Assembly: GCF_003710915.1 (NCBI RefSeq)
Contig: NZ_RHHR01000005.1
Coordinates: forward strand, 1-40,955
Length of the DNA: 40,955 nucleotides
Source: Brevibacillus invocatus
GTDB lineage: Bacteria > Bacillota > Bacilli > Brevibacillales > Brevibacillaceae
Reading direction: 5' to 3'
Below, piece by piece: positions 1 to 8,834 of the stretch. The notes beneath the pieces are model-generated. The model was not told the DNA's origin and searched no databases. It saw only the letters and a list, made by a program, of their open reading frames with translations. Within the stretch, counting starts at the first letter, position 1. Each line of letters begins with the position of its first letter. The translations under genes and the position numbers were made by a program.

Positions 1-97
1 TTGAATACAGAAGATTATGGTTATTTTTAATGATGTGAAAAGATTTATGCAACGCTAGTGAACGGAAATATATTGTGAAGAAGGCGAGCTGGTTCAA
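1..97 (+). pseudogene. Broken lipoyl-domain remnant upstream of the E2 gene
   Basis: Reading frames here still show pieces of a lipoyl domain. Bases 58-75 read V-N-G-N-I-L, like the strand just after the lipoyl-lysine hairpin in E2 proteins. From 77 on, in another frame, the sequence reads E-E-G-E-L-V-Q-V-G-E-R-L-L-T-I-D, the normal end of the domain, running into the E2 ORF. An in-frame TGA (59-61) closes the second frame, so the two parts cannot be joined without a shift and a few lost codons. The rest of the domain, with its lysine, is not recognisable between base 1 and 57. Confidence 0.6.
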
Positions 98-1135
98 GTG
101 GGAGAGCGGTTGTTGACGATAGACGACCAGCATTCAACTCCAGAAAATATTCGCCCAAGCACGCAGTCGGATGAAGGTCAAAAGAAAGAGTCCGCTCATA
201 CAATCCATACCTCGTACCGTGCGCTTGCCACTCCTTATGTACGTCAACTGGCACGTGAGAAGAATGTTGATCTGGATCAAATACAGGGGACTGGACCGGC
301 GGGCCGCGTAACAGAATCAGATGTGAAGGCTTTTGTGAATCAAGAACAAGGCGCGACCAAAGCAGTCAAAAGTACGAACTACCCAGATTTATCTTCGTCC
401 CTACCTGAGATTTCGGAAAAAATTTCAACCAAAAGGGAAGAACGTATTGCGCTGAAAGGAATGAGGAAAAAAATTGCGGAACAAATGATGAAATCCGTCA
501 CGAATATTCCGCATGTCACCTCCTATGATGAGGTGGAAATGGACGAGATCCGAAATGCACGCAACCGGATGAAAGCGTATGCAGACAAACGTGGTGTAAA
601 ACTCACATTTCTACCGTTTTTTATAAAAGCCCTGGTCATTACACTCAAAGAATTTCCTATCTTTAATGCATCCCTAGATGATGCTAAACAGGAAATCGTC
701 TTAAAGTACGATTATCATATCGGCATCGCAACGGATACGCCGGAAGGCCTGATCGTGCCTGTCATCAAACATGCAGATCGTAAAAGTCTATTCCAATTGG
801 CAGAGGAGATCGGTCATCTGGCAGAAATGGCGCGTGATGGAAAGCTGAAATTGGACCAAATCACAGGAGGAACGTTTACGTTAAGCAATGTAGGTCCCAT
901 AGGCAGCCTGCATGCTACGCCGATCATTAACCACCCGGAAGTGGCCATTATTAGTTTGCATAAAATGGAGAAACGTTGGGTTGTAAGAGAAGATCAGGGA
1001 GTCATTCGCTGGATGATGAATATGTCCCTTTCTTTTGACCATCGTTTGATCGATGGGGTGACTGCTGTCAAATTCATGAATCGAATCAAGGAATTGTTGG
1101 AAGATCCCCATGTATTGTTTGCAGAAATGATGTAG
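98..1135 (+). CDS. 2-oxoacid dehydrogenase E2 (dihydrolipoamide acyltransferase), N-terminally truncated
   Basis: Acyltransferase core of a pyruvate, branched-chain or acetoin dehydrogenase complex; it moves the acyl group from lipoyl-lysine to CoA. Seen: a peripheral-subunit-binding domain at about residues 43-80 (A-T-P-Y-V-R-Q-L-A, then G-T-G-P-A-G-R-V) and a catalytic domain ending in S-F-D-H-R-L-I-D-G, the H-x3-D-G active-site motif. The family normally has 400-450 residues with one or more N-terminal lipoyl domains; only 345 remain. The GTG at 98 is merely the first start in this frame and has a poor ribosome binding site. Without its own lipoyl domain the protein would not work as a normal E2, so this is probably a pseudogene. 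Dihydrolipoyl dehydrogenase follows 19 bases later, as usual for these operons; E1 genes would lie upstream of the window. Substrate class cannot be decided. Confidence 0.85.
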   Translation: MGERLLTIDDQHSTPENIRPSTQSDEGQKKESAHTIHTSYRALATPYVRQLAREKNVDLDQIQGTGPAGRVTESDVKAFVNQEQGATKAVKSTNYPDLSSSLPEISEKISTKREERIALKGMRKKIAEQMMKSVTNIPHVTSYDEVEMDEIRNARNRMKAYADKRGVKLTFLPFFIKALVITLKEFPIFNASLDDAKQEIVLKYDYHIGIATDTPEGLIVPVIKHADRKSLFQLAEEIGHLAEMARDGKLKLDQITGGTFTLSNVGPIGSLHATPIINHPEVAIISLHKMEKRWVVREDQGVIRWMMNMSLSFDHRLIDGVTAVKFMNRIKELLEDPHVLFAEMM

Positions 1136-1154
1136 TGGATAGGAGTTGAACGCC

Positions 1155-2585
1155 ATGGTAGTAGGAGAGATTGCTGTTGAAACAGACGTGGTCATTATCG
1201 GTGGGGGACCAGGAGGCTATGCTGCTGCGATCAGGCTTGGTCAATTGGGAAAATCGGTTGTGCTGATAGAAAAAGAAGAAATGGGTGGCGTATGTCTCAA
1301 TCGAGGGTGTATTCCATCCAAGGCGCTTATCCATGCTGCAGGACAATATCACCAGTTGTCCCAATTGTCTAGTTTGGGAATCCATCTACCAGAAGGTAAC
1401 GCCTTTTTTTCAATGCCGGACTGGAAGTTTTGGAAATCGGATGTTGTCAAAACATTACAAAAAGGGGTCACACAACTGTGCGAAGCAAACGGAGTGACGA
1501 TCGTCAAAGGGAACGCTATATTTTTGTCCTCTGATCGGATCGGCGTGGAGACGGATGGAGATTTTGAACGTTTTACATTTCAGCATGCGATCATCGCTAC
1601 TGGTTCGCGTCCATACATTCCGTCACCTCTACATACGGATGGAGCAGTCATACTCGACTCAACCAATGTGTTGCAATTAGATAGGGTTCCGGAATCATTG
1701 GCGATCATTGGCGGCGGTTACATCGGAATGGAGATTGGTATGGCATTTGCCAAGCTGGGCACTGAGGTGACTATCATCGAAGCGGCTGAGCGAATCCTGT
1801 CACAGGTTTCTGCTCATCTGACCCAAGACGTCGTCAAACACGCCAAAAAATTGGGGATGCGAATAAAAACATCCTCAAAAGTGGAAGCAATCACTGTTGA
1901 AAACGGATTTGCACGAGTGATGATTTGCTCAGAAAAGGGGGACAAAGAAATTATTGTTCACGAAAAAGCACTCATCACGATAGGACGTATACCCAATACA
2001 AATGAGATCGGACTGAAGCAAGCAGGCATTGACCTAGATGAACGGGGATACATTCCAGTGGATCAAACGGGAAGAACAAATCAGCGTCATATTTTTGCCA
2101 TTGGAGACACGACCACAGGTCCTGCGTTGGCGCATCGAGCAGCAAAGCAAGGTGTTGTTGCAGCAGAAAGCATCGCAGGACTACCTAGCAGCTTTGATAC
2201 GCCGTACGTCCCATACGTCATTTTTACTGAACCTCAAATTGCAGGTGTAGGTTTGACAAAGGAGCAGGCAGTTGAGCGTGGATACCAGGTAAAATCTGCT
2301 TCCTTTCCGTATCGTGGAAACGGCAGGGCGATCACAACTGGAGCAGGCAATGGTTTCGCTGAAGTGATTGTTGATGCTAGGACGCATATGCTGCTAGGTA
2401 TGCATATTGTCGGAGAAGACGCCTCCAATCTTATTGGAGAAGGTGTACTGGCACTAGAAATGGCTGCACGAGTAGAAGATCTCGCATGGACTATTCATGC
2501 GCACCCGACCCTCAGTGAAATGTGGCAAGAAGCAGCTGAAGGAGTCCTCGGTCACGCCATTCATATGCTAAACAAAAATGACTAG
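1155..2585 (+). CDS. lpdA: Dihydrolipoyl dehydrogenase (E3)
   Basis: FAD enzyme that reoxidises dihydrolipoamide with NAD+ for 2-oxoacid dehydrogenase complexes. Seen: FAD-binding G-G-G-P-G-G near residue 15, the redox-active disulfide C47/C52 in G-G-V-C-L-N-R-G-C-I-P-S-K, a second nucleotide-binding G-G-G-Y-I-G near 185, the G-D stretch that contacts FAD (A-I-G-D-T) and the C-terminal H-A-H-P-T-L-S-E with the catalytic His-Glu pair. Length 476 residues is normal. A TTG at 1146 lies directly against the AGGAG at 1141-1145, so ATG 1155, nine bases beyond it, is the better start. It sits 19 bases after the damaged E2 gene and was probably co-transcribed with it. The gene itself looks intact. 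Confidence 0.95.
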   Translation: MVVGEIAVETDVVIIGGGPGGYAAAIRLGQLGKSVVLIEKEEMGGVCLNRGCIPSKALIHAAGQYHQLSQLSSLGIHLPEGNAFFSMPDWKFWKSDVVKTLQKGVTQLCEANGVTIVKGNAIFLSSDRIGVETDGDFERFTFQHAIIATGSRPYIPSPLHTDGAVILDSTNVLQLDRVPESLAIIGGGYIGMEIGMAFAKLGTEVTIIEAAERILSQVSAHLTQDVVKHAKKLGMRIKTSSKVEAITVENGFARVMICSEKGDKEIIVHEKALITIGRIPNTNEIGLKQAGIDLDERGYIPVDQTGRTNQRHIFAIGDTTTGPALAHRAAKQGVVAAESIAGLPSSFDTPYVPYVIFTEPQIAGVGLTKEQAVERGYQVKSASFPYRGNGRAITTGAGNGFAEVIVDARTHMLLGMHIVGEDASNLIGEGVLALEMAARVEDLAWTIHAHPTLSEMWQEAAEGVLGHAIHMLNKND

Positions 2586-2731
2586 ATAAAAATAATAGGA
2601 TGTTCTAAACAGCCGTTATGGTGAAGAAAGCCCCTTTCTCAATCCTACTATCACTGCATAGTGGGAAAGCAGCAGAAGTATTGGTAAAATAAGAAGAGCG
2701 TTCGTAGACTCTTAAGATAGGAGCCACAGAA

Positions 2732-4561
2732 ATGTACAGCAATATGGAAGAATGCCTTCTCGACTTGGAGAAAAATGGACATTTGGTTCGAATAAAAGAA
2801 GAAGTAGATCCGTATCTGGAGATGGCGGCGATCCATTTAAAAGTATATGAAACGAATGGTCCTGCCCTGTTGTTTGAAAACGTAAAGGGCTCTAAATTTC
2901 GCGCAGTATCCAACCTGTTCGGTACGATGGAACGCAGCAAATTCATATTCCGTCAAACCTGGCAAGCTGCCGAAAATATTATTGCGTTGCGCAATGATCC
3001 GATGAAAGCATTGCGCAGCCCGCTGAAGCAGGTTGGGAACGGAATGGCTGCATTAAAAGCACTTCCTGCAAAAAAATCAACGGGCTTGCCAGTAACGGCG
3101 CAAGAAATTAAAATCACCGACCTGCCACTGATCCAAAGCTGGCCGATGGATGGCGGTGCTTTTGTCACTTTGCCACAGGTGTATTCAGAGGACCCGGAAA
3201 AACCGGGAATCATGAATTCCAATCTGGGCATGTACCGTATACAGCTGACTGGCAACGAGTATGAAATGAATAAGGAAGTTGGCTTGCACTATCAGATTCA
3301 TCGCGGCATCGGCGTGCATCAGGAAAAAGCAAACCGTATGGGCGTTCCGCTCAAGGTGAGCTGCTTTATCGGAGGACCACCTGCGCATACATTGTCTGCC
3401 GTCATGCCACTGCCAGAGGGAATGAGTGAGCTGACTTTTGCCGGTTTGCTTGGTGGTCGTCGTTTTCAGCACAGCTATATCGATGGTTATTGCATCAGCA
3501 ACGATGCGGATTTTGTCATTACAGGAGAAATTCATCCGGGAGAAACCAAACCGGAAGGACCGTTTGGCGATCATTTGGGCTACTACAGCTTGATTCATCC
3601 GTTTCCTGTCATGAAGGTTCATAAAGTGTACGCGAAACCAAATGCCATCTGGCCCTTTACGGTTGTGGGCAGACCGCCTCAGGAGGATACTTCTTTTGGA
3701 GCGCTGATCCATGAGCTGACAGGCGATGCAGTCAGACAGGAAATTCCGGGTGTAAAAGAAGTACATGCAGTCGATGCAGCAGGTGTACATCCATTGCTTT
3801 TTGCGATTGGAAGCGAGCGCTATACACCGTATCAGCCAGTCAAGCAGCCTACAGAAATTCTCACGATCGCCAATCGAATTCTCGGAACCGGACAGCTGAG
3901 TTTGGCGAAGTTTTTGTTCATTACAGCAGAAGATCAACAGCCGATCACTACGCATGATGAAGAAGCTTTTCTGCGCTATATATTGGAGCGAATCGATCTG
4001 AGACGAGATATCCATTTTTACACCAATACGACCATCGATACGCTGGATTATTCGGGAACAGGTTTAAATAGCGGAAGCAAGGTTGTCTTTGCTGCCTATG
4101 GAGATAAAAAACGGGAATTGTGCACAGAAGTACCGGAAGCTTTGAAGGAAATCCGTAGCTATGGAAATGCACGGCTCGTCATGCCAGGTGTAGTTGCATT
4201 GCAGGCTCCTTCTTTTACAGATTACAAGGTGGAGCAGCAGGAATTGCAGCAGCTGTGCGATGCTCTTCGGGAAAAAGGGGAGCTCGCTGATTGTCCGATG
4301 ATCATTCTGTGCGATGACAGTACATTTATGAGTGCGAATCTCAAAAACTTTCTATGGGCTACTTTTACCAGAAGCAATCCTTCCCATGATATTTACGGAG
4401 TCAATAGCTACTACGAATTCAAGCATTGGGCTTGTGATACTGTCATCATCGATGCTCGGATCAAGCCGCATCATGCACCACCCCTCATTCCAGATCCGAC
4501 TGTGGAGAAGAACATCGAGCGCTTCTTTGTTAAAGGAGCCGTACTCGGTGGATGGATGTAA
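2732..4561 (+). CDS. UbiD family decarboxylase
   Basis: Member of the UbiD family, which uses prenylated FMN for reversible decarboxylation of aromatic or unsaturated acids. Residues matching the cofactor and metal site are visible: N164 and R169 in N-S-N-L-G-M-Y-R, H186/H190, E266 in V-I-T-G-E-I, and E275 in E-G-P-F-G-D-H-L-G-Y-Y. At 609 residues it is longer than E. coli UbiD (about 500) and fits the long subgroup found in some Bacillota and Bacteroidota. TAGGAG at 2718-2723 lies eight bases before the ATG. No UbiX-type flavin prenyltransferase is visible nearby. A menaquinone (futalosine route) or aromatic-acid role are both possible; substrate unknown. It has its own spacing from lpdA and a strong terminator, so may be a separate transcript. 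Confidence 0.88.
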   Translation: MYSNMEECLLDLEKNGHLVRIKEEVDPYLEMAAIHLKVYETNGPALLFENVKGSKFRAVSNLFGTMERSKFIFRQTWQAAENIIALRNDPMKALRSPLKQVGNGMAALKALPAKKSTGLPVTAQEIKITDLPLIQSWPMDGGAFVTLPQVYSEDPEKPGIMNSNLGMYRIQLTGNEYEMNKEVGLHYQIHRGIGVHQEKANRMGVPLKVSCFIGGPPAHTLSAVMPLPEGMSELTFAGLLGGRRFQHSYIDGYCISNDADFVITGEIHPGETKPEGPFGDHLGYYSLIHPFPVMKVHKVYAKPNAIWPFTVVGRPPQEDTSFGALIHELTGDAVRQEIPGVKEVHAVDAAGVHPLLFAIGSERYTPYQPVKQPTEILTIANRILGTGQLSLAKFLFITAEDQQPITTHDEEAFLRYILERIDLRRDIHFYTNTTIDTLDYSGTGLNSGSKVVFAAYGDKKRELCTEVPEALKEIRSYGNARLVMPGVVALQAPSFTDYKVEQQELQQLCDALREKGELADCPMIILCDDSTFMSANLKNFLWATFTRSNPSHDIYGVNSYYEFKHWACDTVIIDARIKPHHAPPLIPDPTVEKNIERFFVKGAVLGGWM

Positions 4562-4565
4562 AACG

Positions 4566-4604
4566 AAACAAGCTAGCTGCACGAGACAGCTAGCTTGTTT
4601 TTTT
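4566..4604 (+). terminator. Rho-independent terminator after the UbiD gene
   Basis: A 14-bp perfect stem (4566-4579 with 4587-4600), a seven-base loop and a following T run. It starts five bases after the UbiD stop codon. The A-rich left side means it could also act on the convergent minus-strand remnant. Confidence 0.92.
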
Positions 4605-4637
4605 CCTAAACATCCACACCGTAACGCTGAAGAGCTT

Positions 4638-5102
4638 TTACGGAGGTTTCATACATCCTTTGCTGAAGCTGCTCTCCTTGAACCACTTGAATACGTCTCC
4701 CGAGAAAATCGTATCCGCTCCCTCCTGTACATCGACAAAAGCTTCATAGACATGCAGGATGCGAGTCATTGGGGTAGCCATGAAGGTGTTCAATCTGAAA
4801 TGGTACCAAAGCAAATACCATTCACGTTTAACCATTGAATATTCAAGTTTATACGGGAAACCCGACTGATCCAGGTAGGTTTTTCCGTTTTTATTGGTAT
4901 AGGTGATAGAAATTCCTTGTCGTCTCAGCAGGAGATCGCGAAAGCTGCGCAGGAGGGGATGATAGATTTGCTTTTCCAAGCTTTTGGCTTTTTCTGCAAA
5001 TGCTCCCGACAAGTCAAAAACCTTATCCGATTCTAAAATCTTGTTCAGCTTCTCCCGTGTTTGCGTCGTAAAAGCGTGGGCGGCGGCCGGATGAGCCAGC
5101 AT
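4638..5102 (-). pseudogene. WYL-domain protein remnant (N-terminal part missing)
   Basis: The 154-residue product ends in a segment typical of WYL domains: Y-T-N-K-N-G-K, then P-Y-K-L-E-Y and R-E-W-Y-L-L-W-Y-H followed by R-I-L-H-V-Y-E-A. WYL proteins are usually 300 residues or more, with an N-terminal helix-turn-helix, and act as transcriptional regulators that sense ligands or nucleic acid. Here no helix-turn-helix is present: an in-frame stop lies at 5109-5111, just upstream of the ATG, and the AT-rich DNA beyond shows no continuation in other frames. No clear ribosome binding site precedes the ATG. Most likely the surviving C-terminal half of a regulator. Confidence 0.6.
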
Positions 5103-5111
5103 GGTTTTTCA

Positions 5112-5522
5112 CCAGGTGCGTTCGTGAGAGGTTATCGCGATCGTACCGGACTCATGTCCTTTTTTTCGCTGAACTGCCGTTCGTTTATCTTAGGCACCCT
5201 ATTAGGAACATTTTTACATCTACGAAGCTGAGAATCATTGTGAGAAACCTATAAGTAAATTTCATTACACTTATAAATTTTATTTATTCTGAATATTTTT
5301 ACTTGCCTGTTATTATACTTCAAAATAAAATAGAACTACTCTCTACTTATTATTATCCACTTATTCCCCACATCACTCTTTTTTACCGTCTTTGCACCCA
5401 TCAGCTGTACCACTTCTAGTAGCTTTAAGTCACCATCGCCATCAAGCTTAACATATATAACCCATGTTTTGGTGGTTTATATAAATCCATCCTATCTTGA
5501 AGAGGAGGAGTACATTTTCATT
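5112..5522. other. AT-rich intergenic region upstream of the amidinotransferase operon
   Basis: No coding stretch was found. The first part (to about 5200) may include the lost 5' end of the WYL gene. From 5200 the DNA is very AT-rich and holds a small inverted repeat (C-T-T-A-T-A-A and T-T-A-T-A-A-G units near 5250-5275) and TATA-like hexamers (for example 5311-5320), so the operon promoter is probably here. No riboswitch or T-box element was recognised. Confidence 0.4.
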
Positions 5523-6473
5523 ATGAATGTAAACGTACAAGGAGAGCGCTGGTTTCCATCAGAAAAGGTTTTTTCAGAGGATATGCCTGATTTATGGGGC
5601 AATTGGTATTGCGACTCAGAAGTTGGTACCCTGCGTTCCGTCCTGATGAGAAGACCAGGCAGAGAAATTGAGATTGTCAATGAAAGCAACTACGCTGACT
5701 TTCGCTGGAAAGCCCCGATGAATCCAGAGAGGGCACGTGCACAGCAGGACGCCTTGGCAGATATCTATCGGGAGCATGGCATCGAAGTACATTATGTGGA
5801 AAATATGCGAGAAGACAAGCCCAATGCCTTGTACTTGAGGGATTTGGTTGTTACAACACCCGAAGGCGCCATTGTTTGCAGACCTGCCATTGAGGCTAGG
5901 CGCGGTGAGGAACGATATGTAGCAGAACAATTGGCAAAACTAGGAGTTCCCATTATCAAAACGATTAACGGGGACGGCTTCTTCGATGGGGCCTGCGCGA
6001 TGTGGGTCGACCGTCACACCGTGATTATCGGGACTGGCGCTCGCGCCAACGAAGCAGGGGCCGCACAGGTGGAAGCTGAGCTGAGAAACATTGGAGTTAC
6101 CGATATCATTCGCTTTCCGATCCCGTATGGACACGCCCATATCGACGGCTTGTTGAACATCGCAGATAGACGAACCGTGGTGTTATTCCCTTGGCAAGTT
6201 CCTTACGATGTCGTGAAACCTTTGCTGGACCGAGATTTTACGGTGATTGAGGCTACCGACATAGCCGAGGTGAAGGAAACGTTTTGCACCAATTTTGTGG
6301 CATTGGAACCGGGAAAAGTCGTCATGCCAGCGGGCAATCCCGAGACAAAAGCAAAGATGGAGCGAGCAGGTATCACCGTGATCGAGACACCCATGGACGA
6401 AATTATCAAAGGATGGGGCTCTATTCACTGCATGACAGCTTTTCTACGCCGCGATCCGCTAGACAAGTCCTAG
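5523..6473 (+). CDS. Guanidino-group modifying enzyme (DDAH/amidinotransferase family)
   Basis: Belongs to the superfamily of arginine deiminases, dimethylarginine dimethylaminohydrolases and amidinotransferases, which attack a guanidinium carbon through a cysteine thiolate. Seen: the N-terminal substrate-binding region with L-Y-L-R-D-L-V-V, the acidic G-D-G-F-F-D-G-A segment, the catalytic His in G-H-A-H-I-D-G and the nucleophile in G-S-I-H-C-M-T near the C-terminus. 316 residues is a normal size. Reading from TTG 5469 would add 18 residues, but AGAGGAGGAG (5501-5510) lies before ATG 5523, so that start is chosen; the spacer of 12-14 bases is slightly long. It heads an operon with an amino-acid importer, suggesting that the imported compound is its substrate. 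Hydrolase versus transferase cannot be settled from sequence. Confidence 0.85.
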   Translation: MNVNVQGERWFPSEKVFSEDMPDLWGNWYCDSEVGTLRSVLMRRPGREIEIVNESNYADFRWKAPMNPERARAQQDALADIYREHGIEVHYVENMREDKPNALYLRDLVVTTPEGAIVCRPAIEARRGEERYVAEQLAKLGVPIIKTINGDGFFDGACAMWVDRHTVIIGTGARANEAGAAQVEAELRNIGVTDIIRFPIPYGHAHIDGLLNIADRRTVVLFPWQVPYDVVKPLLDRDFTVIEATDIAEVKETFCTNFVALEPGKVVMPAGNPETKAKMERAGITVIETPMDEIIKGWGSIHCMTAFLRRDPLDKS

Positions 6474-6507
6474 GTTGTTCCATTTTATTTCTAAAGGGGG
6501 AAATCAG

Positions 6508-7335
6508 ATGAAAAAAATGGCGTTTTTATGGTTGGCCATACTGTTGGTGTTCGTAACCGGATGTTCGCAGGAAGTAGGAGGCGGTGGGGCAACAGGACCG
6601 TCTACGATACAAAAAATTGTGGATCGAAACAAACTGATAATTGGTACTTCTCCGGGCTATTTCCCATTTGAAATGAAGGATAAACAAGGTGTGAATGTCG
6701 GTTATGACATTGATTTGGGCAAAGCCATTGGCGAGGCACTGAAGGTTGAAGTGGAATTCAAAGAATTTGAGTTTGGTGGACTAATTCCTGCCCTGCAAAC
6801 AGGGGATATCGACATGGTTATTTCTGGCATGACCATCCGTGGTGATCGTGCGCTGGCTGTGAGCTTTTCCGATCCGTACTACTCCGCTGGCCAGATCATC
6901 ATGGTACCAAAATCCGATTCGGCCACAAAGACATGGAAGGATTTGGATAAACCGGACAAAAAGATTGCGTTAGCTCAAGGGACTACAGGTGCGCTTCTCG
7001 CCAAGCAATTGTTCCAAAATGCGCAAATGATGGATTTTGACGGATTTGCCAATGCTGCTCTGGCTGTCAAACAAAACCAAGCAGATGCAGTTATTTTTGA
7101 TGAACCAGGCATCGCGGTCTATGAAATCATGAATGGCGATTCGGTCAGAGGTATTTATGACACCTTGTCCAGCGAAAACCTCGGCATTGCACTTCCATTG
7201 AACGACCATGCGACCATTCAGTGGATGAATTCGTTCCTGGCTTCTTACCGAAATGGACCAGCTGATCAGGCAGCTATCCAAAAATGGTTCAAATCCAACG
7301 AATGGATTAATAACGTTCAACAAGATAATTATTAA
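6508..7335 (+). CDS. Amino-acid ABC transporter substrate-binding lipoprotein
   Basis: Extracellular solute-binding protein of family 3 (polar amino acids, opines). A lipoprotein signal peptide ends in V-T-G-C at about residue 19 of the 275-residue product, so it would be anchored to the outside of the membrane. Typical family segments follow: L-I-I-G-T-S-P-G-Y-F-P-F-E, G-Y-D-I-D-L-G-K-A-I, and D-M-V-I-S-G-M-T-I-R. The start ATG 6508 has AAGGGGG at 6494-6500; a longer reading from TTG 6475 would place 11 non-signal residues in front. It lies 34 bases after the guanidino enzyme and 47 bases before the permease. Confidence 0.93.
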   Translation: MKKMAFLWLAILLVFVTGCSQEVGGGGATGPSTIQKIVDRNKLIIGTSPGYFPFEMKDKQGVNVGYDIDLGKAIGEALKVEVEFKEFEFGGLIPALQTGDIDMVISGMTIRGDRALAVSFSDPYYSAGQIIMVPKSDSATKTWKDLDKPDKKIALAQGTTGALLAKQLFQNAQMMDFDGFANAALAVKQNQADAVIFDEPGIAVYEIMNGDSVRGIYDTLSSENLGIALPLNDHATIQWMNSFLASYRNGPADQAAIQKWFKSNEWINNVQQDNY

Positions 7336-7382
7336 CCGCCAAGATGTGTGAATGAGTGCGGACTTTAGGAGGTTTGATCTAA

Positions 7383-8036
7383 ATGGGCACTTCATGGCGT
7401 GTTATTTCGGAGCATTGGAATGTTTTGTTGGATGGCTTGATCGTCACGCTGCAAATATCAGCGTGCGCTTTACTCGTGAGCATTCCGATTGGGATCATTT
7501 TGGGCCTTTGCCGCATCTCCCGCAATCGCATTGTTTCATTCATCGCGGTCTGCTATGTGGAATTTGTCCGAGGAGTTCCTCTTCTCGTCCTGTTGTTCTG
7601 GATCTATTTTGTCCTGGGCAAATTTCTCAAGATGGGGCCTTTCTTATCAGGGGTTGTCGGGTTGGGGCTGTTCTCTGCAGCTTTTATCGCCGAAATCGTC
7701 CGTGCAGGTATTCAGGCTGTTCCACGCGGTCAAATGGAGGCGGCACGCTCGTCCGGGATGAGCTATATCCAGGCCATGCGCTTTATCATCCTGCCGCAAG
7801 CCTTCCGAAAGGTAGTCCCTCCGATGGCTTCCCAGTTTATTACCTTGATCAAGGATTCATCCTTGGTTTCGGTCATCTCGGTGGTGGATTTGACGCTGAT
7901 CGCTAAAAATGTCGTGGCGACTTCATTCCGTGCATTGGAAGTATGGACGTTCGTCGCGATCATGTACTTCGTCGTCACGTTTTTCCTTTCTCAACTGATC
8001 AATCTAATCGAACGTCGCTATCGGGTATCCGAGTAA
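7383..8036 (+). CDS. Amino-acid ABC transporter permease (His/Glu/Gln/Arg family)
   Basis: Integral membrane subunit. The N-terminal hydrophobic helices begin near residue 15, and the EAA loop that docks on the ATPase is visible as E-A-A-R-S-S-G-M-S-Y-I-Q-A-M-R-F-I-I-L-P-Q-A. About five membrane segments fit the usual HisM/GlnP architecture, and 217 residues is a normal length. TAGGAGG lies 10 bases before the ATG. Only one permease is present, so it should act as a homodimer with the binding protein before it and the ATPase after it. Confidence 0.93.
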   Translation: MGTSWRVISEHWNVLLDGLIVTLQISACALLVSIPIGIILGLCRISRNRIVSFIAVCYVEFVRGVPLLVLLFWIYFVLGKFLKMGPFLSGVVGLGLFSAAFIAEIVRAGIQAVPRGQMEAARSSGMSYIQAMRFIILPQAFRKVVPPMASQFITLIKDSSLVSVISVVDLTLIAKNVVATSFRALEVWTFVAIMYFVVTFFLSQLINLIERRYRVSE

Positions 8037-8072
8037 CGGGACCGCGCTATCATGTGAAAAGGAGGCCCGACT

Positions 8073-8801
<729 letters not shown>

Positions 8802-8834
8802 GCTGTAAACTTGTGAAAAGTGGAGGGCATTGCT

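Noticed and set aside
3185..4015. 276-codon open frame on the minus strand
   Set aside because: It lies fully inside the UbiD gene, has no ribosome binding site and reads as low-sense sequence; it is the antisense shadow of the real gene.
5200..5520. Riboswitch or T-box leader in the AT-rich region before the operon
   Set aside because: I looked for a conserved stem-loop, T-box sequence and terminator/antiterminator pair and found none.
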